A stretch of DNA of 64,000 nt, taken from the NCBI RefSeq assembly GCF_023016005.1, contig NZ_JALKAZ010000002.1:248001-312000 (forward strand), written 5' to 3'. The position numbers were made by a program, and so were the translations under genes. The stretch's first letter is position 1; each line of letters begins with the position of its first letter. Below are positions 45,263 to 54,790 of this stretch, piece by piece. The DNA comes from Erythrobacter sp. F6033. Its GTDB lineage: Bacteria; Pseudomonadota; Alphaproteobacteria; Sphingomonadales; Sphingomonadaceae. The notes under the pieces were generated by a model. That model had not been told where the DNA came from and made no database searches. It saw only the letters and a list, made by a program, of their open reading frames with translations.

Positions 45263-47152
45263 ATGGACAATCTGCGGGGTACTTTTGATTCCAGCGATCC
45301 GATCGGCAACGATCAGGACTGGGATGCCCACGAAGACGAGGTGGCGCGCGAATTGCCGCCCGAAGCAATCGGCCAGGATGAGCGCCGTATGCAAGTGCGC
45401 GCTTATAATCACTGGGCCAGCCTGCTTGCCGATAACAGCTTTCCTTCGATCGAAGATCTTGAGCCGCACAATCTCCATGATTTCGGCCCGAACAGCGTGC
45501 TGCTCGATTTTTCTGCTGGCGTTGAAGACCCCGCCGTTCAGTATCTGGGGGACCAGCTTGCTGAAGAATGCGGCACAGACGGATCGATCAAACAGCTGTC
45601 AGACGTGCCGCCGCGCTCTTTGTTGAGCCGGATTACCGATCACTATATGCAGATCCTCGCCAATCAGGCGCCAATCGGCTTCGAAGCGGAATTCGTGAAC
45701 CAGCGCGGTTCCTCGATCATGTATCGCGGTATCCTGCTGCCATTTTCGAGCGACGATGAAACCATCGATTTCATCTATGGCGTGATCAATTGGAAAGAAA
45801 TCGCGGACCAGGTCACTTCGGACGAATTGCTGCTTGAAATCGATCAAGCACTCGAAGCAAGCGACGAGCCAGCCGAAGATGAAGACGAACCGCAAAAGCA
45901 TCATGCCGATCAGCTTGTCGACGCACCCAGCGCCGACATTTTTGAACTCGGGGCAGAAGCCGAAATTTCTGAAGAAGCCCCGGCATTTGAGCCAGAGTTC
46001 AGCGACAATGTCGCCTCGCTTAGCGGCGACTATGAAAGCCCCAAAGACGAGAACGATCTGCCGCTTCCCGACTTCGGGCAATATTCGCTTGACGATCCTG
46101 ATGATGAGGAAGACGAAGAAGAAAGCGATGCAGGATACAGCTTCGCTTCCCTATCGGACTACATCGAAACGCCTACCAAAAAGGCAGTCGACCTCGAAGC
46201 AGATCATTTTGATGCTGCGGACTATCAGGCCGAGTACAACGATGACGTGCCTGAGAGTGATGACAGCGAATTCTCGGACTACGCACCGCTTTCCGATGAG
46301 ATTGCGGAAGAGGACACTCCGGCTGAACCCAAAGCGAAAATGCCGATCGACCTCGGCAGCTTTGGCGAGCCAGAAGAATTCAGCGAACCTTCTATTGAAG
46401 AAGTGAGCGAGATCGAAGAGCCTGTCAGCGAACCGCTTTACGACGAAGAAGAAGCGGTGGAAGAAGAGAGCTTCGTTGCCGAGCAACCTGCTCCTGAACC
46501 GATCGATGTCCCAGCGGCTCCCGACATTAACGACGAGCTTGGCGAAAATGCCGACCTGTATGATTTCCTCGCGGCCGCACGTGAGCTTGCACAGTCGGCA
46601 AATGTTGCGGAAGATCGCAGCCGCACCGCGCTCTATAGCGCCGTTGGCCGCGCCTATGACTTCTCGCTAGCCGCGAAAGCCGCGCCTGAGGAATATAACG
46701 AACTGCTCGAAGAGAGCGGCCTGAGTGTTCAGGATCGCGCGCCGATGACCCCGGTCGTCAAGCTCGTGTTTGGCAGCAATTACGACAAGACCCGCCTGAC
46801 CGAATATGCTGCCGTTCTGGCGCATGCTCACCGCCATGAAATGGAAAGCGGATCGCTCGCAGAATTCCTGGAGAACGCCGATGGCGGTCTTAAAGGTGTC
46901 GTCGCGGCAGAACGCCGTCTGCGCCGCGAGGAAGCAGGCAAAGAAGTCGAGGCAGCCGATGAAGTCCGCCGCGCGCTCGCCAAGAAACTGCGCGAGTTGG
47001 AGGAGCTGACATTTGAGGCTCTGTCTGGCGACGGTGCAGAATTCTCGCTCGTCGTGGTACGCCGCGATGGCGCTGGCAACGTGTCCATGATCGGCGAAAT
47101 CGATGACGATATTCCGATGATTGAACGCGCTGCCAGAAAGCTCGTCGGCTAA
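45263..47152 (+). CDS. Long acidic protein with an N-terminal PAS-type domain
   Basis: The product has 629 residues. The first about 190 form a PAS-like domain (RMQVRAYNHWASLLADNSFPS...VQYLGDQLAEECG...IYGVINWKEIA), comparable to the PAS_5 type. Residues 195-440 are a low-complexity acidic stretch with runs of D and E, with repeats of the SDY/LSDE kind, and probably disordered. Residues 445-629 are helical and end in a basic-acidic coiled coil. No catalytic domain is seen. It may be a scaffold or a signal-responsive regulator. It stands alone after the DUF2141 gene. Confidence 0.7.
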   Translation: MDNLRGTFDSSDPIGNDQDWDAHEDEVARELPPEAIGQDERRMQVRAYNHWASLLADNSFPSIEDLEPHNLHDFGPNSVLLDFSAGVEDPAVQYLGDQLAEECGTDGSIKQLSDVPPRSLLSRITDHYMQILANQAPIGFEAEFVNQRGSSIMYRGILLPFSSDDETIDFIYGVINWKEIADQVTSDELLLEIDQALEASDEPAEDEDEPQKHHADQLVDAPSADIFELGAEAEISEEAPAFEPEFSDNVASLSGDYESPKDENDLPLPDFGQYSLDDPDDEEDEEESDAGYSFASLSDYIETPTKKAVDLEADHFDAADYQAEYNDDVPESDDSEFSDYAPLSDEIAEEDTPAEPKAKMPIDLGSFGEPEEFSEPSIEEVSEIEEPVSEPLYDEEEAVEEESFVAEQPAPEPIDVPAAPDINDELGENADLYDFLAAARELAQSANVAEDRSRTALYSAVGRAYDFSLAAKAAPEEYNELLEESGLSVQDRAPMTPVVKLVFGSNYDKTRLTEYAAVLAHAHRHEMESGSLAEFLENADGGLKGVVAAERRLRREEAGKEVEAADEVRRALAKKLRELEELTFEALSGDGAEFSLVVVRRDGAGNVSMIGEIDDDIPMIERAARKLVG

Positions 47153-47207
47153 ACACCGCTAAAGTCATGCTTGGACTATAGAGCGCTCGCCGCTAGGCGC
47201 AGCGTCT

Positions 47208-48299
47208 ATGGTTTTTGGCCGCGCATCCCGAACTCCCGTCAGGGTACAACCGTTCTTCGGCTATCGCAGTGCGTCGGCGTTATTTCTAACCGCGCGCGCT
47301 TTAGCCCAACCAGAGCCATTGTTTGAAAAGCGCGGCTTTTGGCGCAGTCTTTCGGTGATGTTCGGGCAATATGCGTCGCGCGAAGTGGCAGGGCTTAACG
47401 TGCAGCTCGAGTTTGCACTCGGCACAGGCGAGACTATCCGCGAAACGGCGACAAGCGATGAAGAGGGCTTTGTCCATTTCAAGATCGCCTTCCAGCAGGC
47501 CCACGAACTGCCCGTTCAAACAGGCTGGGATGCGGCGGCGCTAACTTGGCGTCCTGCCCCCAAAAGCCCCGAACGCTCAAAGACTGCATATATTCTCGCG
47601 CCCGGGAAAAACGCGGCAACGGGCGTGATTTCCGATATCGATGACACAATCCTCGAAACAGGCATCACCGGAAGCGCGCGGGCAATTCTGCGCAATTGGA
47701 AACGTGTTCTAGCGCAAATGCCAGGCGAGCGGATTGTCGTGCCCGGTGCGCCGGAATTCTATTCGGATTTGGGCGGCGGCACAGGGCGCAAACCGTCGGA
47801 TCGCGGCCCTTACAATGCGCCCGTTCCGCAGCCGATCCCCCGGCCTGTCTTCTACGTCTCATCAAGCCCGTGGAACCTGTTTTCGTACCTCGTTACATTC
47901 AAGCATCAACGCGATTTACCGCTCGGGCCGATCATGCTGCGCGATTGGGGGTTGAACCGGGAAACTCTTGGCTCTCAGGGGCACGGATCGCACAAACAAC
48001 GGGCAGTGGAGCGGCTGCTTGCAACTTATCCGGATATGCGGTTCGTGCTGGTCGGCGATGATACGCAGAAAGATCTGACAGTCTTCGGTGAAACCGCCCT
48101 CGCTTTACCCGATCGGATTGCAGGTGTGTTCATCCGTCAGGTCGCGAACCGCAAATTGAACGATGCCGAAAAGGCGATTCACGTAGGGCTAGAGGCATCA
48201 CCAGTTCCGTTTTGGACGGGATCGGACTACGCCGCAGCTCGTAACTTTCTAGCCGCTGCGAATTTGCGCGGTGATGTAGCGCCAAATAAGGTCAATTGA
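47208..48299 (+). CDS. App1-like phosphatidate phosphatase (DUF2183)
   Basis: The 363-residue protein has the HAD-type motif DIDDT at residues 143-147, with the second motif YVSSSPWNL (about 222-230) and the lysine/aspartate motifs SHKQRAVERLL and LVGDDTQKDL further on. This is the bacterial App1/DUF2183 family, related to yeast phosphatidate phosphatase App1, which suggests lipid phosphate hydrolysis. The function in bacteria is inferred. The start follows the previous stop by 55 bases. The next gene starts one base after its stop. Confidence 0.88.
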   Translation: MVFGRASRTPVRVQPFFGYRSASALFLTARALAQPEPLFEKRGFWRSLSVMFGQYASREVAGLNVQLEFALGTGETIRETATSDEEGFVHFKIAFQQAHELPVQTGWDAAALTWRPAPKSPERSKTAYILAPGKNAATGVISDIDDTILETGITGSARAILRNWKRVLAQMPGERIVVPGAPEFYSDLGGGTGRKPSDRGPYNAPVPQPIPRPVFYVSSSPWNLFSYLVTFKHQRDLPLGPIMLRDWGLNRETLGSQGHGSHKQRAVERLLATYPDMRFVLVGDDTQKDLTVFGETALALPDRIAGVFIRQVANRKLNDAEKAIHVGLEASPVPFWTGSDYAAARNFLAAANLRGDVAPNKVN

Positions 48300-49265
48300 A
48301 TGAACGGAAAAAGGATGCGCCGAATGATTGTCTGGACGCTCGGCGGGCTGGTTGTTGTTGGCGTTATCGGCGCGCTGGTATTGCAATATGCGATTGCGCA
48401 GAACGGCCCTGCCGTGCTGAGCGCGGTTGACCGGCTCACCGGTGGCGACGGCGGTGCGGAGCAGTTGGCCGTCGTCTCTACCGGCGATCACCCCCAACAA
48501 AAGCTGGTCGTTTGGGGGCCGGACACGCAAGAGCATGCGCGCAGCGGAAAGCCCCGCCCTGTCCTGTTGTTTGTCCATGGCGGCAGCTGGCGATCTGGCG
48601 ATCCGGAGGACTATGACTTTGTTGGCCGCGCTTTTGTCGAACGCGGTTTCCTTGTCGTCTTGGCGGGATACCGGCTTGAAGAAGCAGGCAAATATCCGGC
48701 CATGTTGACCGACACCGCAAGCGCTATCGGCTGGACCCATCGCGAAATCGCAAATCATGGCGGGGACCCGGAAAACATTGTTGTCGCTGGCCATTCTGCC
48801 GGAGCTTACAATGTCGTAATGGCTGCGCTTGAAGACAAATGGCTCGCCGAAGAGGGGCTGTCGTCTGATGACATCAAGGGCGTGATCGGCATGTCTGGTC
48901 CGTATGATTTTTATCCTTTTGATAGCGATTCCACTATCGCAGCCTTTGGTGAAGCGCCTGAGCCTGAAATCACCCAACCGATCGCCCATATCACTGGCAA
49001 CGCGCCGCAAATGCTGTTTCTCCATGGCGAAGAAGACACCACCGTGCGCCCGCGCAACAGCCGAATCCTGGCAGAGAAATTGAAAGACGAAGGCGGGCAC
49101 GCGCTCACCGTCTTCTTCCCTAAGAAAGATCATATCGATCCACTGACGTCACTCGCGGCCCCATGGCGATCACGGCGCGAAGTGGCCGATTTGATTGCCG
49201 GGTTTGCGACCGGCGTTACCAGTTCTGACACGGTTTCAGTTCCTGTTCAGGAGGAAACGCGTTAG
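48300..49265 (+). CDS. Alpha/beta hydrolase, esterase/lipase (BD-FAE/HSL-like)
   Basis: This is a 321-residue exported or anchored hydrolase. An N-terminal membrane helix (about 9-29) is followed by the oxyanion motif VHGGSW with His93 and the nucleophile GHSAGA with Ser166. The C-terminal acid and histidine lie in LHGEEDTTVRP and KKDHIDPL. The arrangement matches esterases of the hormone-sensitive-lipase/BD-FAE kind. It starts immediately after the App1-like gene stop and ends 10 bases before the M48 protease gene, so an operon is likely. Confidence 0.9.
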   Translation: MNGKRMRRMIVWTLGGLVVVGVIGALVLQYAIAQNGPAVLSAVDRLTGGDGGAEQLAVVSTGDHPQQKLVVWGPDTQEHARSGKPRPVLLFVHGGSWRSGDPEDYDFVGRAFVERGFLVVLAGYRLEEAGKYPAMLTDTASAIGWTHREIANHGGDPENIVVAGHSAGAYNVVMAALEDKWLAEEGLSSDDIKGVIGMSGPYDFYPFDSDSTIAAFGEAPEPEITQPIAHITGNAPQMLFLHGEEDTTVRPRNSRILAEKLKDEGGHALTVFFPKKDHIDPLTSLAAPWRSRREVADLIAGFATGVTSSDTVSVPVQEETR

Positions 49266-49275
49266 CAGGAGCCCA

Positions 49276-50655
49276 ATGCGCCCGCTCCAAAATCTCTCGC
49301 TCACGCGCTTTTGCGCCTATTGTCTGGCTCTGCTTGCCAGCAGCCTCATCACGCTGAACCCGGCGGCTGCGCAATCTATTCTGCGCGATGCAGAGACCGA
49401 AGCCCTGCTGCGCGATATGACCGCCCCTCTGGTCGAAGCTTCGGAGCTGGAGCCCGGCAATGTCGATATTGTTCTGATCAATGATCCGTCGATCAACGCC
49501 TTTGTGGCGGGCGGCCAGGTCATTTATGTCCATGCGGGCCTGATCAACGCTGCCGAAACCGCCAACGAAGTGCAAGGCGTGCTCGCTCATGAGCTTGGCC
49601 ATATTACCGCCGGTCACGTTGTCCGATTTAATGAGCGCACGACCGCCGCAAACGGAATCAGCATCTTGTCGCTGCTCATTGGTGTCGGTGCGGCGCTTGC
49701 CGGGGCTGGTGATGCAGCGATTGGCGCTATCATGGCCGGTCAACGCGCGGCGCTGGGCAGTTTTCTCGCCTTCAACCGCAATCAGGAAGCCTCAACCGAT
49801 CTTGCCGGCGCTCGCTATTTGTCGGGCGCAGGTATTTCAGGCCGGGGAATGCTGAAATTCTTTGACCGTCTGCGCGATCTCGAAATTCGCCGCGGCTTTA
49901 GCCAAGGCGATGAAGCCACTTACACCCGCACCCACCCGCTTTCCGGCGACCGTATCCAGACACTGCGCGATCTTTTGCAGGAAGATGCCGCATGGGATGC
50001 TCCCGATGATGCGGAGTTGCAGGAGCGTTTCTTGCGCGTGCGCGCCAAATTGTTCGGCTATCTCGCCGAGCCGCGCCGGACGTTTACGATGTACCCGGAG
50101 AGCGATACGAGCGCACCAGCTCGCTATGCCCGCGCCTATGCCTATCACAAGGACGCACAGGTAGAGAAAGCGCTGGCGGAAACCGACGCGCTCCTCGCAA
50201 CCGATCCAGACAATCCGTATTTCCTCGAAGTGCAGGGCCAGATCCTGCTGGAATCAGGCCGCGTAGAAGACGCGCTGATCCCGCTTCGCCGCGCAACTGA
50301 CATTACACTGAACCAGCCGCTCATCGCAGGAATGTTCGGGCACGCATTGATCGCGACCGAGGACAGAGATAACTACGCCGAGGCCGAAAAAGTGCTCCGC
50401 GCGGCGGTGGCCAAAGATCGGTTCAATCCCTTCGCTTGGTATCAGCTGGGCGTTGTTTACGCGGCCAAAGGCGATATTCCGCGAGCGAAGCTTGCCAGCG
50501 CCGAACAACAAGTGATGAACCGGGACTATCCTCAGGCGCTGCGCAATGCTCAGGCAGCCGAAGCGGGATTGCCGGTCGGTTCGCCCGATTGGCTGCGCGC
50601 TCAAGATGTCGCGCTTCAGGCGCGCTCCGAATTGGAGCGCCTGCGGGACCAATAA
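49276..50655 (+). CDS. M48-family metalloprotease with TPR repeats (BepA-like)
   Basis: This 459-residue periplasmic zinc protease has a signal peptide (about 1-38, ending NPAAAQ), the zinc motif HELGH at residues 105-109 and the third-ligand segment NQEASTD. TPR repeats follow at about 260-450. This is the BepA/YfgC layout. In E. coli, BepA helps outer-membrane protein assembly and degrades misfolded ones. ATG 49276 has AGGAG upstream. It is followed by the DsbA-like gene. Confidence 0.92.
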   Translation: MRPLQNLSLTRFCAYCLALLASSLITLNPAAAQSILRDAETEALLRDMTAPLVEASELEPGNVDIVLINDPSINAFVAGGQVIYVHAGLINAAETANEVQGVLAHELGHITAGHVVRFNERTTAANGISILSLLIGVGAALAGAGDAAIGAIMAGQRAALGSFLAFNRNQEASTDLAGARYLSGAGISGRGMLKFFDRLRDLEIRRGFSQGDEATYTRTHPLSGDRIQTLRDLLQEDAAWDAPDDAELQERFLRVRAKLFGYLAEPRRTFTMYPESDTSAPARYARAYAYHKDAQVEKALAETDALLATDPDNPYFLEVQGQILLESGRVEDALIPLRRATDITLNQPLIAGMFGHALIATEDRDNYAEAEKVLRAAVAKDRFNPFAWYQLGVVYAAKGDIPRAKLASAEQQVMNRDYPQALRNAQAAEAGLPVGSPDWLRAQDVALQARSELERLRDQ

Positions 50656-50707
50656 GGCAGATATGATCTGCTGGCGTTTTGAATAGGCCACGTTACTAGT
50701 CACCAAC

Positions 50708-51409
50708 ATGGAAAACGGCATGCGTACTTCGCTTCTCACCGCGCTGTTGGCGCTCGTATTCGGCTTTCTGGGCGCTGGGGTGTGGTCTTTGGCGGGCCTC
50801 GCCGACAACCGCACGCGCGGGTACTTGGTAGAAAATCCAGAAATCCTCGAAGAAATGGCGATGGCGCTGCAGGATAATCAAGCGCGTGAACGGCTCGCCA
50901 AAGCAGGGGACGAGATTTACGAGGCGTTTCCCGGCGCGGTTATGGGCAATCCGGATGGCAGCAGAGTGCTGGTGGAATTCACAGACTACAATTGCCCCTA
51001 TTGCGAAGCGAGCCTGGCTGATGTGAACCGCTTGATCTCGGAAGATCCCGATTTGAAGGTTGTGATGCGGGAATGGCCGATTTTCGAAGGCAGCGATGCC
51101 GCCGCAAGAATGGCTTTGGCTGCCGGGCTTCAGGGCAAATACGCCGCATTTCACGAAACGATGTTCAAACTGGGCCCGACCACTCCCGAAGCCATCGAAG
51201 CTGCCGCTATCGAAGTGGGTTTGGATCTCGACCGGGCACGAAATGATGCGGCCTCTGATGCGGTTTCGGTAGAACTTGCCAAGAATCTCAGTTTCGCCCG
51301 CTCGCTCGGTTTTAGCGGAACTCCCGCTTGGATCGCTGGTGACAACGCAATGGGCGGAATGGTCGGATACGAAGCGCTGAAAGAGGCGCTCGACGAAATC
51401 GAAAGCTGA
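50708..51409 (+). CDS. DsbA-family thioredoxin-fold protein
   Basis: The 233-residue protein has an N-terminal membrane anchor or signal helix (about 5-30), a helical spacer (about 35-80) and a thioredoxin-fold domain with the redox motif CPYC at residues 96-99 (FTDYNCPYCEASL). The cis-proline site is seen in SGTPAWI near residue 200. The spacer is a feature of ScsC/BdbD-like disulfide enzymes. It acts in the periplasm as a thiol-disulfide oxidase or isomerase. The stop overlaps the next gene's start by one base (TGATG). Confidence 0.92.
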   Translation: MENGMRTSLLTALLALVFGFLGAGVWSLAGLADNRTRGYLVENPEILEEMAMALQDNQARERLAKAGDEIYEAFPGAVMGNPDGSRVLVEFTDYNCPYCEASLADVNRLISEDPDLKVVMREWPIFEGSDAAARMALAAGLQGKYAAFHETMFKLGPTTPEAIEAAAIEVGLDLDRARNDAASDAVSVELAKNLSFARSLGFSGTPAWIAGDNAMGGMVGYEALKEALDEIES

Positions 51410-52401
51410 TGATCCGCAGTTTCGCAATCTGCGGAATTGGCGCTGCGTTGCTCGCCACGGCGGCGCTCGCATCTGCGTTTGATCGCAGAGCGGTCGACTA
51501 CGCCGCAGAGCGCGCCGCGATCGAAGAGTTTCAAGAGCTCGATCAAAGATTGCAGGATGTCGGCTGGAAGCTTGCGCGCGCTAACGCCGATTTTTGCCCC
51601 CGCACTGCCCCTTCCATCGGTCTGCAATTGCAGGATATGGCGAGTTATGGCTCGCCCGATATCGCCCGCCGTGCGCTTAACTTGATAGCTGACTTCGCGG
51701 TGCAAACCGCCGCACAAGGATCGCCATCCGCGCAGTCCGGTGCCTTTCCCCGTAACCGCGAAATCGTAGCGGCTGACGACCTCCGCTTTGGTGAATGGTC
51801 AGCCAAGCCGCGCCTCGACTGGCAGCGGCTGGTCCGCGCGCATGATGCCATTGATGCCACGCTTGAAAGCGACGGTGAAATAACCTTCCGGTTCAGCGAT
51901 GCTTCGACCGAGACAATCAAACCCGTGACCGTTTGCCAAACCCGTTTCGAATTGTCGGGCGAGGGCGAACGCGCCGTGGCCGATGGCAAACGTGTGGTGA
52001 TCGGCTCGCGCTTTTACGGCTTCACTTATGTCGAAGAGCTGTTCGCCGCGGCTGTCGCGCATGAGCTTGCACACAACCTGCTCGGTCATCGCGATTGGCT
52101 CGATAAAAACGGGCGAAAGCGCCGCAATGTCCGCGCAACCGAACGCGAAGCTGACAAATTGATGCCGTGGCTGCTCGCCAATGCTGGCTATGACCCTGCC
52201 GCCGCCGCCCAGTTCTTTCGCGAATACCAACCCAGCAGCGGCGGTGCGTTTCTCCTGCCCGGATCGCACGATTCCTGGCAAAAGCGCGCCAGAGCTGTCG
52301 AAGCCGAAGTGCCGCGCATTCAATCCTTGATTGAAGCCGGCGGGAAGGCCGATTGGTCCGCCCAGTTCGAGCGCCTGATCGAGCCAATAGAGCCGCGCTA
52401 A
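51409..52401 (+). CDS. M48-like exported metalloprotease
   Basis: The 330-residue protein has a signal peptide (about 1-23). The zinc motif is HELAH at residues 218-222 and the third-ligand segment ATEREADKL follows near residue 243. The N-terminal 200 residues carry three cysteines (FCPR, VCQTRF) and no known domain. It is the second zinc protease in this locus and is coupled to the DsbA-like gene. The cysteines make a disulfide-stabilised exported protein likely. Confidence 0.82.
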   Translation: MIRSFAICGIGAALLATAALASAFDRRAVDYAAERAAIEEFQELDQRLQDVGWKLARANADFCPRTAPSIGLQLQDMASYGSPDIARRALNLIADFAVQTAAQGSPSAQSGAFPRNREIVAADDLRFGEWSAKPRLDWQRLVRAHDAIDATLESDGEITFRFSDASTETIKPVTVCQTRFELSGEGERAVADGKRVVIGSRFYGFTYVEELFAAAVAHELAHNLLGHRDWLDKNGRKRRNVRATEREADKLMPWLLANAGYDPAAAAQFFREYQPSSGGAFLLPGSHDSWQKRARAVEAEVPRIQSLIEAGGKADWSAQFERLIEPIEPR

Positions 52402-52493
52402 ACAGCAAAACCTGCGCCCAGCCGGTGCGCACCTGCGCCGATCCATGCAAAACACACTGCTAACCGGCTAAAATTGAGCTATGGGTAAAGAAT

Positions 52494-53708
52494 ATGGCAG
52501 TGCTTCAAATTCAGCCAGCACCGTTTTTCGCGAGCAAAAACCGCGCCTTTTGGAATCTCCAGCTGGCCGGCTGGGGCGGTGCGTTTCTGCTGCGCGCGGT
52601 GAATGCTGCCGCCAATGGATTGCCATACAGCCAGCTAATCCTGATCCTGATTATGACTATCTCAGGCTTTTCTATCAGTCTGGTTCTCTCGGTTATCTAT
52701 CGCCAATTGATCGGTCGCCGTCCTTTGGTCACATGGGGCGGCACGGTGCTGGTCCTGATCGGTGCAGTGATCGTTTACGCTTCGATAGATGCCTGGGTTC
52801 AGGTTCTTTATTATGGCGATGCGCGCGAGGCGACATTTGCGCAGCGGTTCATCGGCTTGTCGTTTATTCCGCTAACACTGCTGGGCGCGTGGAGCGCGCT
52901 GTATTTTGCGATCAATTACTTCCTGACGGTTGAGCAACAGGCCGACCGGCTGGAGCGGTTGGAAGCGCAAACCACCGCAGCCCAGCTTGCGATGCTGCGG
53001 TACCAGCTGAATCCCCACTTCTTGTTCAACACGCTGAATTCAATCAGCACGTTGGTTCTGCTCAAACAAACCGAGCCCGCAAACGCGATGCTTACCCGGC
53101 TTTCAAGCTTTCTTCGCCACACGCTGATTGCTGAACCTGGCAGTCAGGTGACGCTCGATCAGGAAGTCGAGACCCTTGGCCTCTATCTCGATATTGAGCG
53201 TATGCGGTTCGAAGAGCGGCTGCGCACCCATTTTGAGATTGAAGAAAAGGCCCGCGTGGCATGCCTGCCTTCGATGCTGCTTCAGCCGCTGGTTGAAAAC
53301 GCGATCAAATATGCGGTCAGCCCGCAAGAGGAAGGCGCACGTATCTCTGTGACCGCACGCGTCGTTGGCGAGCGGCTTCGCATGACTGTTGAAGATAGCG
53401 GCCCCGGCGTTGATGGGCCGATGCAAAACACGATGATTGACCATCTCGGCAACCCCTCGCCCAGTCAGACCGTGTCGACGGGTGTCGGCCTCGCCAATAT
53501 CCGCAACCGTTTGATGCAGGCTTATGGCGACAGCCATCTCTTCGAGACACGCTCTGAGCCCGGCGGCGGCTTCACAGTTATGATCGAAATCCCATATCAG
53601 CCTTTAAGAGAGGCTACGCCCGACAACCCCGAAGCAGACGATGCTGGATCACCCCCCGATGCCAGCAACGTCATAGAATTAAACCCCCAACGCGCCACTG
53701 GATCATAG
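52494..53708 (+). CDS. LytS/AlgZ-type sensor histidine kinase
   Basis: The product has 404 residues. About four membrane helices (about 25-145) are followed by the His_kinase phosphoacceptor segment NPHFLFNTLNS with His175, and an ATPase domain with ENAIKYA (about 265) and GVGLANIRNRL (about 333). There is no periplasmic sensor domain. It is immediately followed by its cognate LytTR response regulator 2 bases later. The signal and the target genes are unknown. Confidence 0.94.
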   Translation: MAVLQIQPAPFFASKNRAFWNLQLAGWGGAFLLRAVNAAANGLPYSQLILILIMTISGFSISLVLSVIYRQLIGRRPLVTWGGTVLVLIGAVIVYASIDAWVQVLYYGDAREATFAQRFIGLSFIPLTLLGAWSALYFAINYFLTVEQQADRLERLEAQTTAAQLAMLRYQLNPHFLFNTLNSISTLVLLKQTEPANAMLTRLSSFLRHTLIAEPGSQVTLDQEVETLGLYLDIERMRFEERLRTHFEIEEKARVACLPSMLLQPLVENAIKYAVSPQEEGARISVTARVVGERLRMTVEDSGPGVDGPMQNTMIDHLGNPSPSQTVSTGVGLANIRNRLMQAYGDSHLFETRSEPGGGFTVMIEIPYQPLREATPDNPEADDAGSPPDASNVIELNPQRATGS

Positions 53709-53710
53709 TT

Positions 53711-54508
53711 ATGACTATTCGCACCATCCTCGTCGACGATGAGAAACTCGCTATTCAGGGCCTGCAAGTGCGGCTCGAACCTTTTGAAGACGTCGAAGTG
53801 ATCGAAACCTGCTCGAATGGCCGCGAAGCCATCCGCAAGATCAAGACCGAAAAACCCGACCTTGTCTTCCTCGACATTCAAATGCCCGGTTTTGATGGAT
53901 TTTCCGTCGTCAAAGGCGTGATGGAAATCGAACCCCCGCTGTTCGTTTTCGTAACCGCTTATGAAGAACACGCGATCCGCGCGTTTGAAGCCAACGCCGT
54001 CAACTACCTGATGAAACCGGTGGATGAGGACAAGCTCGCCGACACAATCGAGCGTGTGCGCCAACGCATTGCCGAGAAGAAATCGTCTGAAGATGCCGAC
54101 AAATTGCTCGACGTGCTGGCCGAGGTCGCACCAGACCGCGCCGCCAATTTCAGCGAGGGCGATGATGCTGGAGCGGATCGTTTTGAAAAACTGATCAACG
54201 TGAAAGATCGCGGCCAGATTTTCCGCGTCGAGGTTGAAAGCATCGAGCATATCGAAGCGGCGGGCGATTACATGTGCATCTATACTGGCGACAACTCGCT
54301 GATCCTGCGCGAGACGATGAAGGATCTGGAGCGGCGCCTTGATCCGCGCAAATTCCAGCGCGTCCACCGTTCGACAATCGTCAATCTCGACCAAGTGCGT
54401 CAGGTGAAGCCGCACACCAATGGCGAATGCTTCCTCGTGCTGGATAGCGGCGCAGAAGTGAAAGTTTCGCGGTCTTACAGAGATGTGGTCGCGCGTTTCG
54501 TGCATTAA
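53711..54508 (+). CDS. LytTR-type response regulator
   Basis: This 265-residue regulator has a receiver domain (about 1-120, phosphoacceptor D55 in VFLDIQMPG, K-containing LMKPVDEDK) and a LytTR DNA-binding domain (about 160-262, with VHRSTIVNLDQVRQV). It forms the two-component pair with the upstream kinase and is probably co-transcribed. The stop is followed at once by repeat element copy 2. Confidence 0.95.
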   Translation: MTIRTILVDDEKLAIQGLQVRLEPFEDVEVIETCSNGREAIRKIKTEKPDLVFLDIQMPGFDGFSVVKGVMEIEPPLFVFVTAYEEHAIRAFEANAVNYLMKPVDEDKLADTIERVRQRIAEKKSSEDADKLLDVLAEVAPDRAANFSEGDDAGADRFEKLINVKDRGQIFRVEVESIEHIEAAGDYMCIYTGDNSLILRETMKDLERRLDPRKFQRVHRSTIVNLDQVRQVKPHTNGECFLVLDSGAEVKVSRSYRDVVARFVH

Positions 54509-54510
54509 GG

Positions 54511-54746
54511 CTTTGCGAATGCGCATCCGCGCATTCGTCCTCGCTAGATGCGCAGCAGAGCTGCGCCCGCTGCGGGCGGGCCGTCGCCCTTGCGGTCGCT
54601 TTGCGACCGATCTTCGCCGCTAGCCTTCCAATTTGGCACCGGTTCGACGCCGCAGGCGTCGCAAGCCCGACGGGGCGTCGCGCCTGATGGCGCGCAGCCA
54701 AGTGAGCGGATGCGAACGCTGGCGCTTGAAGCGAAAAACAAAAAAC
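54511..54746 (+). repeat. Dispersed repeat element, copy 2, directly after the LytTR regulator
   Basis: This element follows the stop of the response regulator gene by 2 bases and has the same arrangement as copy 1 at 36319-36543. It starts with a hairpin (GAATGCG...CGCATTC, about 54517-54537), has the core GCGGGCGG...GTCGCCCTTGCGG (about 54572-54595, 23 of 25 bases as in copy 1) and the second core around 54643-54675, and ends in GCGAAAAACAAAAAAC. In the frame of copy 1 it contains internal TGA codons, but the final TGA aligns. In another frame it is open and in frame with nadC. The 54509-54790 gap holds nothing else that I can support. Confidence 0.75.
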
Positions 54747-54790
54747 TCCTCCGCTTGCGCAAAGCAAACGACTCCGCCAAACCCGATCTC

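Noticed and set aside
53597..54526. 309-residue minus-strand frame antisense to the LytTR response regulator
   Set aside because: It is a shadow of the high-GC codon pattern. The sense gene has intact receiver and LytTR domains.
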